Part shown: positions 5,851 through 8,004 of the stretch, one piece after another
Layout of the letters: the number at the start of each line of letters is the position of its first letter
Position numbering within the stretch: position 1 is the first letter of the stretch
Assembly: GCA_030834765.1 (NCBI GenBank)
Contig: JAUQXG010000133.1
Coordinates: forward strand, 1 to 8,004
Direction: 5' to 3'
Source: Lutispora sp.
Lineage (GTDB): Bacteria > Bacillota > Clostridia > Lutisporales > Lutisporaceae
DNA length: 8,004 nucleotides
Translations under genes and position numbers: made by a program
The notes under the pieces: model-generated
Seen by the model: only the letters and a program-made list of their open reading frames with translations
Told to the model about the DNA's origin: nothing
The model's database searches: none

Positions 5851-6699
5851 ATGAAGTCATATGAAAAAATCATAGAAGTTTTGCTTTTTATATGCGCACT
5901 TGTTGCCATTATTGGGGTTTTACTGATTTCTTTTTTTATATTAAAAGAAGGAATTCCGGTTATTAGTAAATATGGTTTTACTAAGTTTGTTTTCGGCACT
6001 ACTTGGGCTCCTATGAGGCATGAGTATGGAATATATCCTATGATAGTAGGATCTTTACTTGTAACTACTGGAGCATTGGCAATTGGTGTGCCAATTGGAC
6101 TTGGCTGTGCTATTTTCTTGGCCGAAATAGCCAATACAAAACTTGCAAAGGTAATTAGACCAGGTGTTGAGTTGCTAGCAGGAATACCATCCGTAATATA
6201 TGGATTATACGGACTAGTTGTTATTGTCCCATTTATTAGAAAAACATTTCATAATCAGGGCTTTAGTATTTTAGCTGGAAGTATTATATTAGCTATCATG
6301 ATTTTACCTACAATAGTGAATATCTCTGAAGCAGCAATCAGGTCTGTACCAAAAGAATATAAAGAAGGATCTCTTGCACTAGGCTCATCACACTGGCAGG
6401 CCATATCAAATGTAATTGTTCCTTCTGCAAGATCTGGCATATTAGCAGCTGTAGTTTTAGGTATGGGGCGAGCGATAGGAGAAACAATGGCAGTAATCAT
6501 GATTACAGGGAATACCACAACCATACCAAATAGTATATTATCACCTATTAGGACATTGACAGGAAATATTGGTATTGAAATGGGATATGCATCAGGAGAG
6601 CATCAAAAGGCTTTGTTTGCCACTGGGGTTGTTTTATTTATATTTATTATGATTCTTAATTTCATAGCAAATATGATTCCGAAGAGAGTGGGTGAATAA
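5851..6699 (+). CDS. pstC: Phosphate ABC transporter permease PstC
   Basis: 282 residues. It is one of the two membrane subunits that form the phosphate channel across the cytoplasmic membrane. About six membrane segments can be drawn: roughly 9-31, 63-92, 105-127, 138-157, 192-216 and 255-276. The EAA loop that docks on the ATPase is clear: EAAIRSVPKEYKEGSLALG (160-178). PstC-like segments VELLAGIPSVIYGLYGL (106-122) and GMGRAIGETMAVIMITGN (204-221) are present. ATG 5851 is preceded by GAGGGGGA (5837-5844) at 6 nt. A second site, AAGGTGAG (5822-5829), upstream could serve a TTG at 5835. The reading frame overlaps the pstA start by 8 nt, so translation is coupled. PstC rather than PstA is inferred from its position and motif details. 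Confidence 0.95.
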   Translation: MKSYEKIIEVLLFICALVAIIGVLLISFFILKEGIPVISKYGFTKFVFGTTWAPMRHEYGIYPMIVGSLLVTTGALAIGVPIGLGCAIFLAEIANTKLAKVIRPGVELLAGIPSVIYGLYGLVVIVPFIRKTFHNQGFSILAGSIILAIMILPTIVNISEAAIRSVPKEYKEGSLALGSSHWQAISNVIVPSARSGILAAVVLGMGRAIGETMAVIMITGNTTTIPNSILSPIRTLTGNIGIEMGYASGEHQKALFATGVVLFIFIMILNFIANMIPKRVGE

Positions 6700-7579
6700 A
6701 TTGAACAATTCAATAGAGAATACAAAGAAGTCTCATGGGTCTTCTAAATCTGTAAAAACCATTAAAGCATCAGAAAAATTTGCATTTACACTTCTTTGGA
6801 TATGTGCAATACTTACAATAATTATATTATTTGCAATTATAGGAAGTGTACTGATAAATGGATTGCCCTATGTTACCTGGGATTTTTTAACACAAGAACC
6901 TGAGAATATGGGTAAGGAAGGCGGTATTTTTTCCGTAATCATAACAACTTTATATTTGACGATTTTTTCCTTAATTATTGCAGCACCAATTGGGATAGCA
7001 GCAGCAACATTTCTTACTGAGTATTCAAAGGAAAGTCCTGTAATAAAGATTATCAGATTTGCTACAGAATCTCTTTCTGGCATACCTTCTATCATATTTG
7101 GATTATTTGGTTATGTATTTTTTGTAGTTTTTCTAAAATTTAAATACTCTATTGTTTCTGGTGGATTAACATTAACATTAATGATATTACCCACCATTAT
7201 AAGAACAACAGAAGAAGCGATTAAAGCTGTTCCTAGATCATATAGAGAAGGCAGCTTAGCATTAGGTGCTACAAAATGGCAGACTACTTATAAAGTTGTT
7301 TTACCTACGGCTATCCCAGGTATCTTAACTGGAGTAATACTTGGAATTGGCAGAGTTGTAGGAGAAACAGCAGCTGTTATATTCACTGCAGGAAGCTCCC
7401 TAGGGTTGCCAAGCTCTGTTTGGCGTCCTGGAAGAACAATGGCAGTTCATTTATACATATTAGCTTCAGAAGGCCTTTCTAAAGATAATATGTATGCGAC
7501 GGCTTCTGTATTGATCATTACTGTATTAATAATCAATTTAGTGGCAAATAAACTTATTAACAGATTAGTTAAGGTATAA
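6692..7579 (+). CDS. pstA: Phosphate ABC transporter permease PstA
   Basis: 295 residues from GTG 6692, which overlaps the pstC stop by 8 nt. An in-frame TTG at 6701 (292 residues), with GGTGA 5 nt before it, is an alternative. A hydrophilic, Ser/Lys-rich N-terminal tail (about 1-29) precedes the first helix (about 31-54). Further membrane segments are about 80-108, 127-149, 155-170, 207-233 and 268-288. The EAA loop is EEAIKAVPRSYREGSLALG (174-192), followed by GRVVGETAAVIFTAGS (220-235), a conserved PstA region. The ending RTMAVHLYILASEGLSKDNMYATASVL is typical of PstA and distinguishes it from PstC. It pairs with PstC as the channel and with PstB as the motor. The pstB start follows 15 nt after the stop. 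Confidence 0.95.
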   Translation: MNKLNNSIENTKKSHGSSKSVKTIKASEKFAFTLLWICAILTIIILFAIIGSVLINGLPYVTWDFLTQEPENMGKEGGIFSVIITTLYLTIFSLIIAAPIGIAAATFLTEYSKESPVIKIIRFATESLSGIPSIIFGLFGYVFFVVFLKFKYSIVSGGLTLTLMILPTIIRTTEEAIKAVPRSYREGSLALGATKWQTTYKVVLPTAIPGILTGVILGIGRVVGETAAVIFTAGSSLGLPSSVWRPGRTMAVHLYILASEGLSKDNMYATASVLIITVLIINLVANKLINRLVKV

Positions 7580-7594
7580 AAGGAGTATATAAGA

Positions 7595-8004
7595 ATGGAG
7601 AATAAGATAGAAGTTAAAGATTTAAACCTTTATTATGGAGATGCTCAAGCTTTAAAAAATATTAATATTGATTTGCCAGAAAAAGCTGTTACCGCTTTTA
7701 TTGGGCCTTCGGGATGCGGAAAATCAACTTTCCTGCGTACTTTAAATCGAATGAATGATCTAATCGAGCATGTTAAAATTTCTGGAGACATCAAGTTAGA
7801 TAAAATGGATATATATAAATATGATGTAATTGAATTAAGAAAAAGAGTTGGAATGGTATTTCAAAAGCCAAATCCATTTCCCATGACAGTCTATGATAAT
7901 GTTGCTTATGGATCTAGAATACATGGAATAAAGGATAAGAAGAAATTAGACGATATCGTAGAAAAAAGCTTAAAAGGTGCAGCGCTTTGGGAGGAGGTAA
8001 GAGA
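7595..8004 (+). CDS. pstB: Phosphate ABC transporter ATP-binding protein PstB (5' part; runs off the window)
   Basis: ATG 7595 is preceded by AAAGGAG (7579-7585) at 9 nt, just after the pstA stop. The open frame continues to the window end, giving 136 complete codons of a protein usually about 250 residues long. Walker A is GPSGCGKST (37-45). LNRMNDL (50-56) and the Q-loop region [22 protein letters not shown] (85-106, Gln90) are signatures of PstB among ABC ATPases. The signature LSGGQ, Walker B and H-loop lie beyond the edge. It hydrolyses ATP at the cytoplasmic face to drive phosphate import through PstCA. A phoU gene commonly follows pstB but is not visible here. Confidence 0.95.
   Translation, partial: MENKIEVKDLNLYYGDAQALKNINIDLPEKAVTAFIGPSGCGKSTFLRTLNRMNDLIEHVKISGDIKLDKMDIYKYDVIELRKRVGMVFQKPNPFPMTVYDNVAYGSRIHGIKDKKKLDDIVEKSLKGAALWEEVR

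Noticed and set aside
5760..6134. 124-codon open frame on the minus strand over the pstC promoter and 5' part
   Set aside because: It is antisense to the well-supported pstC, and its translation has no recognisable motif. It crosses the Pho box, which is explained as a regulatory site.

Overview
The window is AT-rich and looks like a chromosomal segment of a low-GC Gram-positive bacterium, most likely an anaerobic member of the Clostridia. The evidence is a class III (oxygen-sensitive) ribonucleotide reductase with its activase, strong GGAGG-type ribosome binding sites, non-ATG starts, a lipoprotein PstS and Bacillota-style TTAACA Pho-box repeats. All genes are on the + strand. I see no tRNA, rRNA, CRISPR array, insertion sequence or phage gene.

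Positions 1-1063 hold the end of an anaerobic nucleotide-reduction operon: the C-terminal 156 residues of NrdD, then nrdG, closed by a strong intrinsic terminator (1029-1063). A second unit (1133-4468) carries a pgeF/yfiH-type gene, a PhoP/PhoB-type response regulator and a PhoR/PnpS-type sensor kinase. The genes are almost contiguous, and the unit is closed by a terminator whose stem includes the kinase stop codon.

The rest is the high-affinity phosphate uptake system: pstS (4710-5588), pstC, pstA and the first 136 codons of pstB, which runs off the window. It is split into two transcription units. pstS has its own promoter and a terminator. After a second hairpin terminator, pstCAB starts from a separate promoter. 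Both promoters carry TTAACA-like direct repeats every 11 bp, and in both the first repeat lies exactly 48 bp upstream of the -10 hexamer. This fits direct activation by the neighbouring PhoP-PhoR pair.

The probable logic is a phosphate-starvation circuit. PhoR, normally restrained by phosphate-replete PstSCAB (probably through a PhoU encoded downstream), phosphorylates PhoP, and PhoP activates pstS and pstCAB. The gene content is well known. The less ordinary points are the paired Pho-box architecture, the uncoupling of pstS from pstCAB with a possible small RNA between them, a structured pstS leader with an 18-bp perfect palindrome, the probable AUU start of the pgeF gene, and the joining of pgeF to phoPR. 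I found no clearly new multi-gene system.
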